Shown: positions 16,713-25,769, counted from the stretch's first letter. The stretch: DNA of 40,797 nucleotides from Flavobacteriaceae bacterium UBA2540 (GCA_002340765.1 DDMS01000026.1:1-40797), one strand, 5' to 3'. Translations and numbers: made by a program. The notes: generated from the letters alone by a model not told the origin.

Positions 16713-17913
16713 ATTTTAATATAATTTCATTGAGAATATCATTTGAAACAGCTTCTTTTGATTTTAATTCAAATGCTTTTTCATTCAAATTTTTATCAAT
16801 AATAGTAATTTTATTTGTGTTTGAAGCAAAACCAGCACCTTTATCTTGCAAAGAATTTAAAATAATCATATCTAAATTTTTCCTTTTTAATTTTCTTTTT
16901 GCATTTTCAATTTCATTCTCAGTTTCCAAGGCAAAACCTACTAAAAATTGATGTTTTTTTACTTCTCCTAATGAAACTAAAATATCTTTGGTTGATTCCA
17001 GCTCAATAGATAACGCTGCATCTTTCTTTTTTATTTTCTGATGAGATACATTTTTTGGTTTGTAATCTGCAACAGCAGCAGCTAAAATAGCCATTTGAAC
17101 TTCAGGAAAAAATTGATGCACAAATTTATACATTTCATCAGCAGAAACGACATCAATTCTATGAATCAAAGAATGTTTGATTTGCTCATGTGAAGGTCCT
17201 GAAATCAAAAAAACTTCAGCGCCTAAATTTGCAGCAGATTTTGCAATTTCAAAACCCATTTTTCCAGAGGAATAATTTCCTATAAAACGCACAGGATCAA
17301 TAGCCTCATATGTTGGACCTGCGGTAATTAAAACTTTTTTTCCACACAAAGGTAACTTTGATAAAATATCATTTTCAATAAATAAAACGATATCTTCCGG
17401 TTCAGCCATTCTTCCTTCACCAACCAAACCACTTGCTAATTCCCCTGAAGTTGCAGGAATCATTCTATTCCCAAAACTTTGTAATTTTTGAAGATTTTCT
17501 TTGGTTGAATAATGTTTGTACATGTCTAAATCCATTGCTGGTGCAAAATAAACTGGACATTTTGCTGATAAATAAGTTGCCAACACCAAATTATCGCAAG
17601 TACCATTTGCCATTTTTGACAAGGTATTTGCAGTTGCTGGGGCAATTAAAAAGTAATCAGCCCATAACCCCAATTCAACATGATTATTCCACAATTCATT
17701 CTCATTTTCTGTATCATAAAATTGGGAATGCACAGGATTTTTAGAGAGTGTAGAAAGTGTGAGAGGTGTTATAAAATCTTTGGAGGCAGGAGTCATAATA
17801 ACTTTGACTTCTGCACCTAATTTTATAAATAATCGAACTAAATTTGCTGATTTATAAGCGGCAATTCCTGCAGTAATGCCTAAAAGAATTTTTTTTCCGC
17901 TTAAAATAGACAT
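16702..17913 (-). CDS. coaBC: Bifunctional phosphopantothenoylcysteine decarboxylase / phosphopantothenate-cysteine ligase
   Basis: A 403-residue fusion that makes 4'-phosphopantetheine for coenzyme A: the ligase joins cysteine to phosphopantothenate and the flavin decarboxylase then removes CO2. The N-terminal CoaC half (1-about 180) shows GITAGIAAYKS, LIAPATANTLSKMANGTCDN and PAMDLDMYKH, the Bacteroidota form of the PxMNxxMW substrate clamp with Asp for Asn. The CoaB half shows VLITAGPTYEAIDPVRFI, NYSSGKMG, AAVADYKPK and KRKNLDMIILN, the nucleotide-contacting Lys motif. Its ATG overlaps the rpoZ stop by one base (TAATG), and its own end overlaps the DUF4835 start by 11 bp. Both domains look intact. 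Confidence 0.96.
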   Translation of the reverse strand: MSILSGKKILLGITAGIAAYKSANLVRLFIKLGAEVKVIMTPASKDFITPLTLSTLSKNPVHSQFYDTENENELWNNHVELGLWADYFLIAPATANTLSKMANGTCDNLVLATYLSAKCPVYFAPAMDLDMYKHYSTKENLQKLQSFGNRMIPATSGELASGLVGEGRMAEPEDIVLFIENDILSKLPLCGKKVLITAGPTYEAIDPVRFIGNYSSGKMGFEIAKSAANLGAEVFLISGPSHEQIKHSLIHRIDVVSADEMYKFVHQFFPEVQMAILAAAVADYKPKNVSHQKIKKKDAALSIELESTKDILVSLGEVKKHQFLVGFALETENEIENAKRKLKRKNLDMIILNSLQDKGAGFASNTNKITIIDKNLNEKAFELKSKEAVSNDILNEIILKFDA

Positions 17914-18233
17914 TATTCCGAATCTGGAGTTCTGTAGTAAACTTTACCTTTTAACCATTCTTCAACAGCTAAAGCAGTTGGTTTCGGCAAACGCTCATAA
18001 AATTTAGAAACTTCAATTTGCTCTTTATTTTCGAAAACTTCTTCTAAGCTATCATTAAAAGTAGCAAACTCTTCCAACTTTTCAACCAATTCAATTTTTA
18101 AATCAGAATTTATTTGTTCAGCTCTTTTTGCAATAATTGCAATCGCTTCATAAATATTATGAGTTGGTGCTTCAAGTTCATTTTTGTCATAAGTAATAGT
18201 ACTTATAGCAGCTTTTGTGTCTTTATAATCCAT
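17913..18233 (-). CDS. rpoZ: RNA polymerase omega subunit, Bacteroidota type
   Basis: The 106-residue protein stabilises the beta' subunit of RNA polymerase. The recognisable omega core is NIYEAIAIIAKRAEQINSDL (27-46), the Bacteroidota version of the N-y-e-x-v-x-x-x-x-RA helix, followed by an acidic middle and KPTALAVEEWLKGKVYYR near the end. The family member in this phylum is longer than the about 90-residue E. coli subunit. It sits 12 bp behind bamD and overlaps coaBC by one base, the order usual in Bacteroidota. It would be easy to leave as hypothetical; position and core motif together support the call. Confidence 0.88.
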   Translation of the reverse strand: MDYKDTKAAISTITYDKNELEAPTHNIYEAIAIIAKRAEQINSDLKIELVEKLEEFATFNDSLEEVFENKEQIEVSKFYERLPKPTALAVEEWLKGKVYYRTPDSE

Positions 18234-18245
18234 TTTTTTTAATTT

Positions 18246-19100
18246 CTATTTTGAATCTTCTAATTCTTTTGAGTTCTCGATAAGAATGTTTATTCTATCT
18301 TTTTCTTTATTAAGAGTTGCGTAAATTTTTTTTGCTTCCTCTAAATATTTTGATTCAGGATAATTCCTTATTAATTTTTCATGCGCTTCTAATGCATCTT
18401 TTATCCGTTCAGGTTTTCTTCTGTCATAACTTTTCAAAACAAAATCATGAGCTGCTTTTAATCTGTACAATAATGCTTCTTCTTTAAATTCTGAACCTAA
18501 ATAATCTGATAATAAATTGTCAAAAGCTTGGATAGCAGCTTTGTAATTTCTCATGTCATAATCAGCAGTTGTGTAATAAGTCTTTGCTATTTCAAAATAT
18601 TTTTTCTGAAGTTTGTAACGCAATTCTTTGTAATGCTGATTTGCTTCGTCAATCTTTTCAGAAGTTGGGAAGGTATTTATAAAACTCTGAAATGCTTCTA
18701 AAGCTTTATTAGTATCTGTTGGGTCTTTGCTAAATTCAGGAGACGCTAATTTATAACTCAGTGCGGAGGCAAATGAAGCTTCTTCTAGTTTTGAGCTTGA
18801 AGGATAATTTTTGGCAAAACGATCAAAATAATATCCAGCAATTGTATAGTTTTTTTCGTTAAAATTTGATTGAGCAACCATAAATTGGATTCTTTCCATT
18901 TGTGGTTTTCCTCTATAAGCAGGAGTGATTTTTTCAAACAAACGAATGGCTTTTCCGTACTTTTTTATTTCGTACATTTTTACAGCCATTTTATATTGAT
19001 CTTCAACAGTTCCCTTATTAAGCACTTTTTGATACTCTCCACAAGAGAATAACAAAAAACTTAGGAATGCTAAGAGCATTAAATTTTTAATTTTTTGCAT
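18246..19100 (-). CDS. bamD: Outer membrane assembly lipoprotein BamD
   Basis: The 284-residue lipoprotein (signal ending at Cys20, LLFSC) is the essential partner of BamA for inserting beta-barrels into the outer membrane, facing the periplasm. About five TPR-like helical repeats are visible: the YKMAVKMYEIKKYGKAIRLF unit at 36-55, then ERIQFMVAQSNFNEKNYTIA, the AFQSFINTFPTS unit, AAIQAFDNLLSDYLGSEF and AHEKLIRNYPESKYLEEA. The paired Y-x-S/P-S-x-x-x-E repeat ends (NYPSSKLEEA, NYPESKYLEEA) are characteristic. It is the first gene of the leftward bamD-rpoZ-coaBC-DUF4835-recN group, with a candidate -7 box about 100 bp upstream. Confidence 0.93.
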   Translation of the reverse strand: MQKIKNLMLLAFLSFLLFSCGEYQKVLNKGTVEDQYKMAVKMYEIKKYGKAIRLFEKITPAYRGKPQMERIQFMVAQSNFNEKNYTIAGYYFDRFAKNYPSSSKLEEASFASALSYKLASPEFSKDPTDTNKALEAFQSFINTFPTSEKIDEANQHYKELRYKLQKKYFEIAKTYYTTADYDMRNYKAAIQAFDNLLSDYLGSEFKEEALLYRLKAAHDFVLKSYDRRKPERIKDALEAHEKLIRNYPESKYLEEAKKIYATLNKEKDRINILIENSKELEDSK

Positions 19101-19201
19101 TCAGCAAAATTATGAATTAAAGTTGGATTAGTAAAATGATTTTTTTTGCTTAGAAAAAAACAATTTCAAGAGCAAAAACAATAATTATTAATGATTAAAA
19201 A

Positions 19202-19209
19202 CAAATTTA
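19202..19209 (-). promoter_or_regulatory. -7 box (TAAATTTG) upstream of the bamD operon
   Basis: TAAATTTG on the minus strand matches TAnnTTTG, with GTTG about 16 bp upstream. It would give a roughly 95-nt leader before bamD. The GTTG overlaps the dapA terminator hairpin, so termination and initiation share this gap. Confidence 0.4.
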
Positions 19210-19218
19210 TTATAAGCC

Positions 19219-19267
19219 AAAATTACAACTTTGATAAGAAGAAAACTCTTAAAAAAGTTGTAATTTT
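19219..19267 (-). terminator. Long hairpin downstream of dapA
   Basis: A perfect 14-bp stem (19219-19232 AAAATTACAACTTT with 19254-19267) encloses a 21-nt loop that can itself form a short AAGA/TCTT hairpin. It begins 21 bp after the dapA stop and ends in TTTT on the minus strand. It probably stops dapA transcription; the large loop is unusual for a simple terminator. Confidence 0.6.
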
Positions 19268-19288
19268 ATATATAAAAAGTACTTAAAA

Positions 19289-20164
19289 CTAGAAATTTGC
19301 TACGAAATTTGCTATTTTAGAATGTAAATTATCAGTTGCTTTTACCAATGGCAAACGAACTGTACTTGCACAAATATTCAATTCTTGCAAAACTGCTTTG
19401 ATTCCTGCTGGATTATTTTCTTCAAAAATATAATTGATAATATCCATCATTTTGTAATGAATTTCATACGCTTCTTTGTTTTTTCCTTCCAATCCAAGTC
19501 GAATCATTTTCGAAAATTCGCCCGGAAAAGCTTGCCCAATTACAGAAATAACTCCTGAACCTCCAGCTAAGGTAACGCCCAAAGCCAAATCGTCATCACC
19601 AGAAATGATTAAAAAATCTTTAGGTTTGTCTTTTAAAAGTGTATAATATTGTTGCTGATTGTTCCCAGCTTCTTTCACAGCAACCACATTTTTGAAATCA
19701 TTTGCCAAACGTAAAGTAGTTCCTGGTTCCATATTTCTGGCTGTTCTTCCTGGAACATTGTATAAAATAATTGACATTTCTGTAGCTTCAGCAATTGCTT
19801 TATAATGCTGATAAAAACCTTCTTGAGTTGGTTTGCTGTAGTATGGAGCTACAGATAAAATTCCGTCAATTTCAGATAAATCTCTAGATTTTAATTCCTT
19901 AACAACCTCTACAGTATTATTTCCTCCAATACCTAAAACCAAAGGAACTCTTTTATTATTAGTTTTTACAACCACATCAATAATCAATTCTTTTTCTTCT
20001 CTAGAAATAGTAGCGCTTTCTCCGGTTGTACCAATGATAACTAGATAATTAGTTCCGTTTTCAATATTAAAATCCACCAACTTTTTAAGTGCTTCAACAT
20101 CAATTGAAAAATCTTCTTTAAAAGGCGTTACCAAAGCAACTCCCAAACCAATAAATTTTTGCAT
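19289..20164 (-). CDS. dapA: 4-hydroxy-tetrahydrodipicolinate synthase
   Basis: The 291-residue class I aldolase condenses pyruvate with aspartate semialdehyde, the first committed step to lysine and diaminopimelate. GTTGES (45-50) is the pyruvate-binding motif, Tyr135 in ILYNVPGRT is the proton relay, Arg140 binds the aldehyde substrate, and Lys164 in VVAVKEAGN forms the Schiff base; IISGDDDLALG and the GGSGVISVIGQAFP segment follow as expected. Size and residues are standard. A candidate -7 box lies just upstream and a strong hairpin just downstream, so it is probably transcribed alone, between the DUF6913-like gene and bamD. Confidence 0.97.
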   Translation of the reverse strand: MQKFIGLGVALVTPFKEDFSIDVEALKKLVDFNIENGTNYLVIIGTTGESATISREEKELIIDVVVKTNNKRVPLVLGIGGNNTVEVVKELKSRDLSEIDGILSVAPYYSKPTQEGFYQHYKAIAEATEMSIILYNVPGRTARNMEPGTTLRLANDFKNVVAVKEAGNNQQQYYTLLKDKPKDFLIISGDDDLALGVTLAGGSGVISVIGQAFPGEFSKMIRLGLEGKNKEAYEIHYKMMDIINYIFEENNPAGIKAVLQELNICASTVRLPLVKATDNLHSKIANFVANF

Positions 20165-20185
20165 TATTCTTAAAAATTTGATTTA

Positions 20186-20193
20186 CAAAATTA
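20186..20193 (-). promoter_or_regulatory. -7 box (TAATTTTG) for dapA
   Basis: Exact TAnnTTTG match on the minus strand, 21 bp upstream of the dapA start; no clear TTTG at the expected upstream spacing. Confidence 0.4.
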
Positions 20194-20219
20194 CAATTTT
20201 AAAATGGATGAAATCTTTT

Positions 20220-20243
20220 AAAAAAATATTCTTGAGAAGAATA
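20220..20243 (-). terminator. Terminator after the DUF6913-like gene
   Basis: A 7-bp stem TATTCTT / AAGAATA with a 3-nt loop (20227-20243) is followed on the minus strand by a run of T, 20 bp after the stop codon at 20264. The stem is A/T-rich and so weak. Confidence 0.55.
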
Positions 20244-20263
20244 CACAACTTTTTAAATGTCGT

Positions 20264-20707
20264 TTAATTTTTAATTTTATTCAAAAGAATAAGATACTTT
20301 TTTAGTTCAATTAAAAAGTTTTTAATATTACTTGGAATTTCGACAATTTCCATATCATATAATTTTTGGTTTACTTCTGAAATTCCAACTTTGAAAGTTG
20401 CTTTTGAATGCAAAACAGCTGATTCTATAAAAGTGTTTTTTTTGTTGAAATATCCAATTAATAAATCAAAAGGTTCTTCTAAAAATCTTAACAATTCTGT
20501 TTGTTGGATTTCTCCTTGCCAATTAAAAGATTTATCAGAAAAATGATTTAATGAAGATTTGTATTTTTTATTAACATCCAAGAAACTAAAAAATTTCACA
20601 TTTTGAACCTTCAAAATTTTCTCAACCTCTTCTTGAATGTTTCCCCATTTTGAAAGGCTTTGAGAAGTAATCACGCCAACAGTTTTGATTTCGTTTTGAG
20701 AGATCAC
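20264..20707 (-). CDS. DUF6913-like conserved protein; start codon uncertain
   Basis: From GTG at 20707 the product is 147 residues, with VKFFSFLDVNKKY, SFNWQGEI, FDLLIGYFNKKN and HSKATFKVGISE, a pattern I associate with the flavobacterial DUF6913 family of unknown function. The same frame stays open upstream to about 20812, adding roughly 35 residues (FTIQTLKNVFISLIKK, then a Lys-rich stretch) that look like a genuine N-terminal helix, yet no ATG, GTG or TTG occurs there; only ATT or ATC would serve. The frame reaches the stop of the preceding lipoprotein gene at 20814, so the two are close-packed. No signal peptide or catalytic motif is seen. A sequence error or a rare ATT start are both possible. 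Confidence 0.7.
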   Translation of the reverse strand: MISQNEIKTVGVITSQSLSKWGNIQEEVEKILKVQNVKFFSFLDVNKKYKSSLNHFSDKSFNWQGEIQQTELLRFLEEPFDLLIGYFNKKNTFIESAVLHSKATFKVGISEVNQKLYDMEIVEIPSNIKNFLIELKKYLILLNKIKN

Positions 20708-20813
20708 TCTCGATTTTTCTTTTTCAATTAAAAGATTATCGAATTTTTTTTTGGTTATGATTTTTTTTATGAGACTGATAAAAACGTTTTTTAATGTTTG
20801 GATCGTAAAAATA

Positions 20814-21896
20814 CTATTTATTTGTTTTAATTTCCAACAAAATGAATTGATTTAATTGTTTTCCAAATGTTTGGAAATTATCATCCGCAACCAAAATTAA
20901 GGATTGATTTCCGTTTTTAAGTTTTGGCCCTAATGTAATTCCTTCGAGATTATCAATAATTCCGTTCTTTAAAAAATCTTTTATTGATTCAAAATTAAAC
21001 AACAATTTCTTTTTCAAAGGCAAAAAAACAGTCTCTTTTAATGACGAAATTTCCAAAATATCTGTAGTCTTTTCATCAATAAACGCCTCAAAGATTTTGA
21101 TGGTATTTCCTTTACTTCCGTAGTTATTTTGATACGATCTTTCTACGATGAGAAAATGATTTTTTTGAAGTTCTAAAATGGCAGTTGCCCCATTTATATT
21201 TTGATTTCCTTTGTAAGGTTTTGGAATTTTTTCCAATTGATAAGCAAATTGTTTGGTTGCAACTTTTAATTTTTTATCAAAATACGTAATTCGAATTGGT
21301 GATGACTGCTTTTCAAAAGTTGCGTGCTCACCATCAAAAGAAAGTGGACTTTCCATAGCAACCCAAAAACCAAGATTGTCAACACTTTGGGATAAACCTT
21401 CGAAAACTGCATTGTGTTTAATTGCTTCAATATTTGAAAATGATTTTGGCAATTGTAATTGTTCAATAAATTTTCCATTTTCATCCACCGAAAAAATAGT
21501 TGGCATTTTTCCTTTTCTAATAGAACCTTCACTTACTAAATGAATTTCATTGGTTTTTTCATCTACAAAAATGGATTCTAAATCGAGTTCATTTTCTTTA
21601 TAAAAAGCAGTATTTGAATCGTTTAAAAGAATGGTTTTAGTAAAATCAACGCTTTTAATGCTGTCATTTTTAATGTTAATTGCTGCAGTTACAATTCTAG
21701 GATTTTTAGCATCATCAATCACAAAAAAGTATTCATTATTCACAAAATCTATTCCTGATAAACCTCCAATTGTTTGATGTTGAAATTGCAAAGAATCTGG
21801 AATTACGTATTCGTTTAAATAATTTATGGAGATATTTTTCTTTGAAATACAAGAATTTATCAATAGTAAAATTACTAAAAAAATTAATTTTTTCAT
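20814..21896 (-). CDS. Esterase-like-activity-of-phytase family lipoprotein
   Basis: The 360-residue protein starts with a lipoprotein signal ending at Cys16 (LLINSC). The body has repeated beta-strand units with GGLSGIDFVNNEYFFVIDDAK near the start, ELDLESIFVDEKTNEIHLVSEG, IEAIKHNAVFEGLSQS, FLIVERSY and DNLEGITLGPKL; these fit the PF13449 (esterase-like activity of phytase) beta-propeller. No clear catalytic residues can be named and the substrate is unknown. It follows the permease/M1 gene after a terminator-type palindrome, so it may have its own promoter, and it runs into the DUF6913-like gene with almost no gap. Confidence 0.75.
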   Translation of the reverse strand: MKKLIFLVILLLINSCISKKNISINYLNEYVIPDSLQFQHQTIGGLSGIDFVNNEYFFVIDDAKNPRIVTAAINIKNDSIKSVDFTKTILLNDSNTAFYKENELDLESIFVDEKTNEIHLVSEGSIRKGKMPTIFSVDENGKFIEQLQLPKSFSNIEAIKHNAVFEGLSQSVDNLGFWVAMESPLSFDGEHATFEKQSSPIRITYFDKKLKVATKQFAYQLEKIPKPYKGNQNINGATAILELQKNHFLIVERSYQNNYGSKGNTIKIFEAFIDEKTTDILEISSLKETVFLPLKKKLLFNFESIKDFLKNGIIDNLEGITLGPKLKNGNQSLILVADDNFQTFGKQLNQFILLEIKTNK

Positions 21897-21959
21897 TTTC
21901 AGAAAGTTTTCACAAAGGTATTTTTTCTGATTTTAAAAACTAAAAATAAATCAACAAAA

Positions 21960-21996
21960 AAAGACCTCATATGTTTTCAAAACCTATGAGGTCTTT
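21960..21996 (-). terminator. Palindromic repeat copy 2, acting as terminator of the permease/M1 gene
   Basis: Arms of about 18 nt form a stem with one mismatch; on the minus strand it is followed by seven T, 17 bp after the stop codon at 22014. Compared with copies 1 and 3 the arm reads CATA with CCTATG opposite, instead of CACA with CCTGTG: one base pair is changed on both sides, so pairing is kept. Confidence 0.85.
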
Positions 21997-22013
21997 CAAT
22001 AAATCTCTAAAAT

Positions 22014-25000
22014 CTAAATCTTTATTCGATTATCTTCAGATTGTGTATCAATCAATTTATTGTAAGGATCTACACCAACTTCTGTTGGTTTTTTATCTAA
22101 GATAATGCTGATTTTATTAAAAATTTTTGTGATTTTATGTTTCTGTAAATAGAGTTCTTTTGTAGTCTTTTTGCCATTTATAGTTTCCTCCATAAAAATT
22201 CCGATATCAATATAATCTTTCAATGGAACAGATAAAATGGGTTTTTTCATTTTATCATTTTTATATGTCAACGTGTCTCCCACATTTTCTCCATAATAGA
22301 TTTTACCCTGATCATCATTTCTATATTTTGATACTTCAAACTCAATATCTACTTGGTATTTTCCATTGTCTAATTTTTTTGAAGTAGCTTTTTTAACACT
22401 ATTTCTATACAAAGTAATCGTTTCAAACATGTCATGAATTACGTATTGCAAAGAATCTGGAGTGACTTCTTTAATATGATTTACCATGTCAATAGAGGTT
22501 GTGTAAGGCGGATTTTGAAACTGTACTTTTCCAATATATTTTTTCAAAGCCTTGTTCAGATTTTTCTCTCCAATATAATCACTCAAAGCATACAAAACCA
22601 TGGACCCTTTTTGATAATGAATATATCCTTGACCATCATTATATATCAATGGATTTTCGCGTTTTGTTTCAAATGTTCTTGACAATAAATAATCATCCAA
22701 GGCTTTCTTTAAAAATGTACGCATTTTTTCTTTTCCTTGTTGATGTTCCAACACTTTCAAAGAAACATATTCTGACATACTTTCGGACATCATTGTTGCC
22801 CCTAAAACATCTGCACCAATTACTTGATGTGCCCACCATTGATGCGCTACTTCATGAACTGTTACTGCAAAAGGATAATCAACTCCTTCGTCGTTTTTAT
22901 CATCAACAGCTGCAATAAATCCAATTCCTTCCGAAAATGGAATGGTGTTTGGAAATGATTGAGCAAAAGTTCCTGCTGTTTTTGGAAACTCAATAATTCT
23001 GGCTTGTTTGTGTTGATATGGACTGAAATTTTTAGAATTATAATCCAAAGAAGCTTTCATTCCTTTCATCATTCTATCTAAATTGAAGGTATGTGGTTTG
23101 TGATAATAAATTTCCAAACTGATGCCCTTATACATTTCTTTTTTCACTTCATATCTTGCTGAATTGAATGCGTAAAAATTCAAGATTTTTGAATCCATTT
23201 TATAATGAAAAAATCTTCTGTCACCTTCTATCCATTCTTCTTGCAAATATCCTGGAGCAATAGCGATTTGTTCTTTGGATGTTGAAACTGTAGCTTCAAA
23301 ATCAATCCAATCAGCATCTTTTGAAATGTAGGTATTTCCTAAGGCAGTTAAATCTGAAGGATGAGGACGCAAATCATTTTTAGGTAAACCGTATTTTTTT
23401 CGAGTTTGATTATCCGTTAATTCGCCATTTGAAGAATAACCCAAAGAAGGAAATATCGAAAAATTATTAATAAAAGTTCCATTTTCTATTACGGGAGATT
23501 TTCGTCTATAAGTGGTATTTCTATCACTTTGCACGGTAACTATCAAATTCAAACTATCTCCAGGCATGATTTTATTTTCGAAAAAATAAATATCAAAATT
23601 ATGAGTGGTGTCCTCAGAAACTAGCTTATTAGGCTTGTTAAAAACGAAGGTGCTTTTTAATGAATTATGATTTAAAAATACACTATCAATAGATTTATCA
23701 GTTTTATTGACCATCGTAAAAATGGCAGTTGCATCAAAAAATCGTTCTTTGGGATAGATATTCATTTTTGTTTTTACGCCAACAATTCTTGGTTGTGAGT
23801 AATTTTCATATTTCTTATATTTTTTCTCCCATTCAACACTTCTCATTTCAAATTCTTTGGAAGAAGTTCGTTTACTTTTTGTACCTGTTTCTTGATAAAT
23901 GGAATATCCTAACCCTAAAAAAGCACTAAAAAAAATGACAAACCCAACTACATAAACTCCTTTTAATCTGGAGTTTGCAATTTGAATTCTTTCTTTGAAT
24001 GAATTTGGAACTCCTCTAACCCAAAACAATGCTGAAATAATTAACAAGGTAATTCCACATAAAACCCAATACAATTTATAGACTAAAAATGGCGTTAAAA
24101 ATCCGTATTTATTCATATCGGAATAATCATATCCTGGACCTTCATTGTATTTAAAAATTTCTTGTTCAATTCCTGCCAATGATAAAAACGGAATTCCAAT
24201 AGAAAGAACCAATAATAAAAACAAGCCCAAATAGGGATTTCCAATCAACGTTTGAATGAAAATTGCGAGCATAGCCCAGATAAAATAATTGAGAAATTCT
24301 AACAAAAATAATTCTACAATATAGTGTCCAAATTCAAAAGTATAGTAGTCTTTATAGATTTGAAATAAGATTCCGGAAATCATAATCATCGCTAGCAAAA
24401 CCAATTGCATTTTTACCAAAGCAATCACTTTTGAAAACAATAATGTCCAATTTGGAATAGGGGTTGCATCTACCAAATGATTCAAATTGGAAATTTTTGC
24501 TCTATTTATAAGCATTCCTGAATACAAAAAAGTACAAATAATGATGGATAAAGAGAAAACGTTTCCAATATTCAACATTTTCCAAGTAACTGGTAATGTG
24601 GGCGTTCCAAAAATATCGCCAATTTGAGATAAACCAACAACCATCAAAACCAAACCTACTAATACAATTGAGATAAAAGGCCAACTTTTGATAATATATT
24701 TAAAATCGATATTGGACAATTTCCAAAGTGTTTTTAAATTTTGAAAAAATGAAAAATCGTACGAAACTTTGGGTAAAGAAATTCTGGTAATTCCACTGAA
24801 ATTCGTTTTTGTAACTCTTTCTGCTTTCGGTTTTCTAAAAGAAAATGACATTGCATTTTGACTAAAAGCAAAAAAACGAAATACCAATCCAAAAACCAAA
24901 CTTGCAATTGCCAACCATAACAAACGATTGTAAACAATCATTTCTTTGATAGGAATTTGCATTTCATTCTGCTCAGAAGGTGTCCAATATTTGGTATAAT

Positions 25001-25664
25001 AATTCACAGAAGCCGCTCCAAAGGGATCTAAAATTGCTAATAAACCTCTCTGTTCTGGTTCAGAAAGTGAACTTTCTAAAACACCTTGCATAAAAAGCAA
25101 TACAATTACAGTAATAAATCCTGCAGCAATATTTCTAGAAAAAGTAACCACTGCAAAAACAATGGCACCAAAAAATAAAATATTAGGTAAAATAAAAACT
25201 AAATATGCCTGAAAATAGGTTGAAAGTTGCATTGGACCTACCAAATCAGCATTGGTTCCCGGAAAACGAAAACCTATCATCATTCCAATAACTATTGATA
25301 AAACAATTACGGTAACCACTAAAATTCCACTAAAAAACTTGGCAAATAAATAATTCGCTTTTGTAAAAGGATAAGAATATAAAATGGTGTGCATTTCACT
25401 TTTAAAATCTCTATGAATAGAAACTCCAATGATAGATGGAAATAAAAAGAAAATAAAAACAGTAAGACCGTTTAATAAATTATTCACTCCTATTGGTGAA
25501 TTCACAATTCTTGAAGAGCCTGTTGTGGCAGTTACAGAATCAAAAAGACCCGAAGAAGCTGCTGATAAGAAGAAAGATAATAAGAAAAAAATGACCAAAT
25601 AAATATAAAATGTAGGTTTATTAAACCAGTATTTTATTTCTTGTTTGAATATTGTTGAAAACAT
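22014..25664 (-). CDS. ABC-2 type permease fused to an M1-family metallopeptidase
   Basis: This 1216-residue protein joins two membrane permease halves to a peptidase. Residues 1-about 280 hold six or so hydrophobic segments (ptd. IGVNNLLNGLTVFIFFLFP, GFITVIVLLFMQ); a second set spans about 320-590. After a region of beta strands, the zinc peptidase core has HEVAHQWWAHQ with His937, Glu938 and His941, and a downstream Glu961 in MMSESMSEY, one residue farther than the classical HExxH-x18-E spacing. YIHYQKGSMVLYAL supplies the expected Tyr. The peptidase should face the periplasm. The ATPase partner lies 165 bp upstream in the same direction. Such fusions recur in Bacteroidota; transported substrate and peptide target are unknown. 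A tandem heptad repeat sits just before the start. Confidence 0.9.
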   Translation of the reverse strand: MFSTIFKQEIKYWFNKPTFYIYLVIFFLLSFFLSAASSGLFDSVTATTGSSRIVNSPIGVNNLLNGLTVFIFFLFPSIIGVSIHRDFKSEMHTILYSYPFTKANYLFAKFFSGILVVTVIVLSIVIGMMIGFRFPGTNADLVGPMQLSTYFQAYLVFILPNILFFGAIVFAVVTFSRNIAAGFITVIVLLFMQGVLESSLSEPEQRGLLAILDPFGAASVNYYTKYWTPSEQNEMQIPIKEMIVYNRLLWLAIASLVFGLVFRFFAFSQNAMSFSFRKPKAERVTKTNFSGITRISLPKVSYDFSFFQNLKTLWKLSNIDFKYIIKSWPFISIVLVGLVLMVVGLSQIGDIFGTPTLPVTWKMLNIGNVFSLSIIICTFLYSGMLINRAKISNLNHLVDATPIPNWTLLFSKVIALVKMQLVLLAMIMISGILFQIYKDYYTFEFGHYIVELFLLEFLNYFIWAMLAIFIQTLIGNPYLGLFLLLVLSIGIPFLSLAGIEQEIFKYNEGPGYDYSDMNKYGFLTPFLVYKLYWVLCGITLLIISALFWVRGVPNSFKERIQIANSRLKGVYVVGFVIFFSAFLGLGYSIYQETGTKSKRTSSKEFEMRSVEWEKKYKKYENYSQPRIVGVKTKMNIYPKERFFDATAIFTMVNKTDKSIDSVFLNHNSLKSTFVFNKPNKLVSEDTTHNFDIYFFENKIMPGDSLNLIVTVQSDRNTTYRRKSPVIENGTFINNFSIFPSLGYSSNGELTDNQTRKKYGLPKNDLRPHPSDLTALGNTYISKDADWIDFEATVSTSKEQIAIAPGYLQEEWIEGDRRFFHYKMDSKILNFYAFNSARYEVKKEMYKGISLEIYYHKPHTFNLDRMMKGMKASLDYNSKNFSPYQHKQARIIEFPKTAGTFAQSFPNTIPFSEGIGFIAAVDDKNDEGVDYPFAVTVHEVAHQWWAHQVIGADVLGATMMSESMSEYVSLKVLEHQQGKEKMRTFLKKALDDYLLSRTFETKRENPLIYNDGQGYIHYQKGSMVLYALSDYIGEKNLNKALKKYIGKVQFQNPPYTTSIDMVNHIKEVTPDSLQYVIHDMFETITLYRNSVKKATSKKLDNGKYQVDIEFEVSKYRNDDQGKIYYGENVGDTLTYKNDKMKKPILSVPLKDYIDIGIFMEETINGKKTTKELYLQKHKITKIFNKISIILDKKPTEVGVDPYNKLIDTQSEDNRIKI

Positions 25665-25668
25665 ACGT

Positions 25669-25703
25669 TTAGATATTAGAAGTTAGATTTTAGAAGTTAG
25701 ACA
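25669..25703. repeat. Five-unit TTAGANN heptad repeat at the start of the permease/M1 gene
   Basis: TTAGA occurs at 25669, 25676, 25683, 25690 and 25697, an exact 7-bp period (units TTAGATA, TTAGAAG, TTAGATT, TTAGAAG, TTAGACA). On the gene's strand it is a TCTAA-type array ending 4 bp before the ATG, leaving no ordinary ribosome-binding sequence. Confidence 0.85.
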
Positions 25704-25742
25704 GTGAAACTTTGAGCTTTAAATGGTATTTTTTGTTTAAAA

Positions 25743-25769
25743 GTTTCTGTTGTTTCTATTGTTTCTGTT
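25743..25769. repeat. Three-unit 9-bp repeat between ATPase and permease/M1 genes
   Basis: GTTTCTGTT, GTTTCTATT, GTTTCTGTT in direct tandem. Together with the heptads it fills much of this 165-bp gap; no promoter box is obvious. Confidence 0.7.

Noticed and set aside
22499..22918. A 139-codon open frame on the plus strand
   Set aside because: It lies antisense inside the M1 peptidase domain, has no recognisable protein features and no start context.
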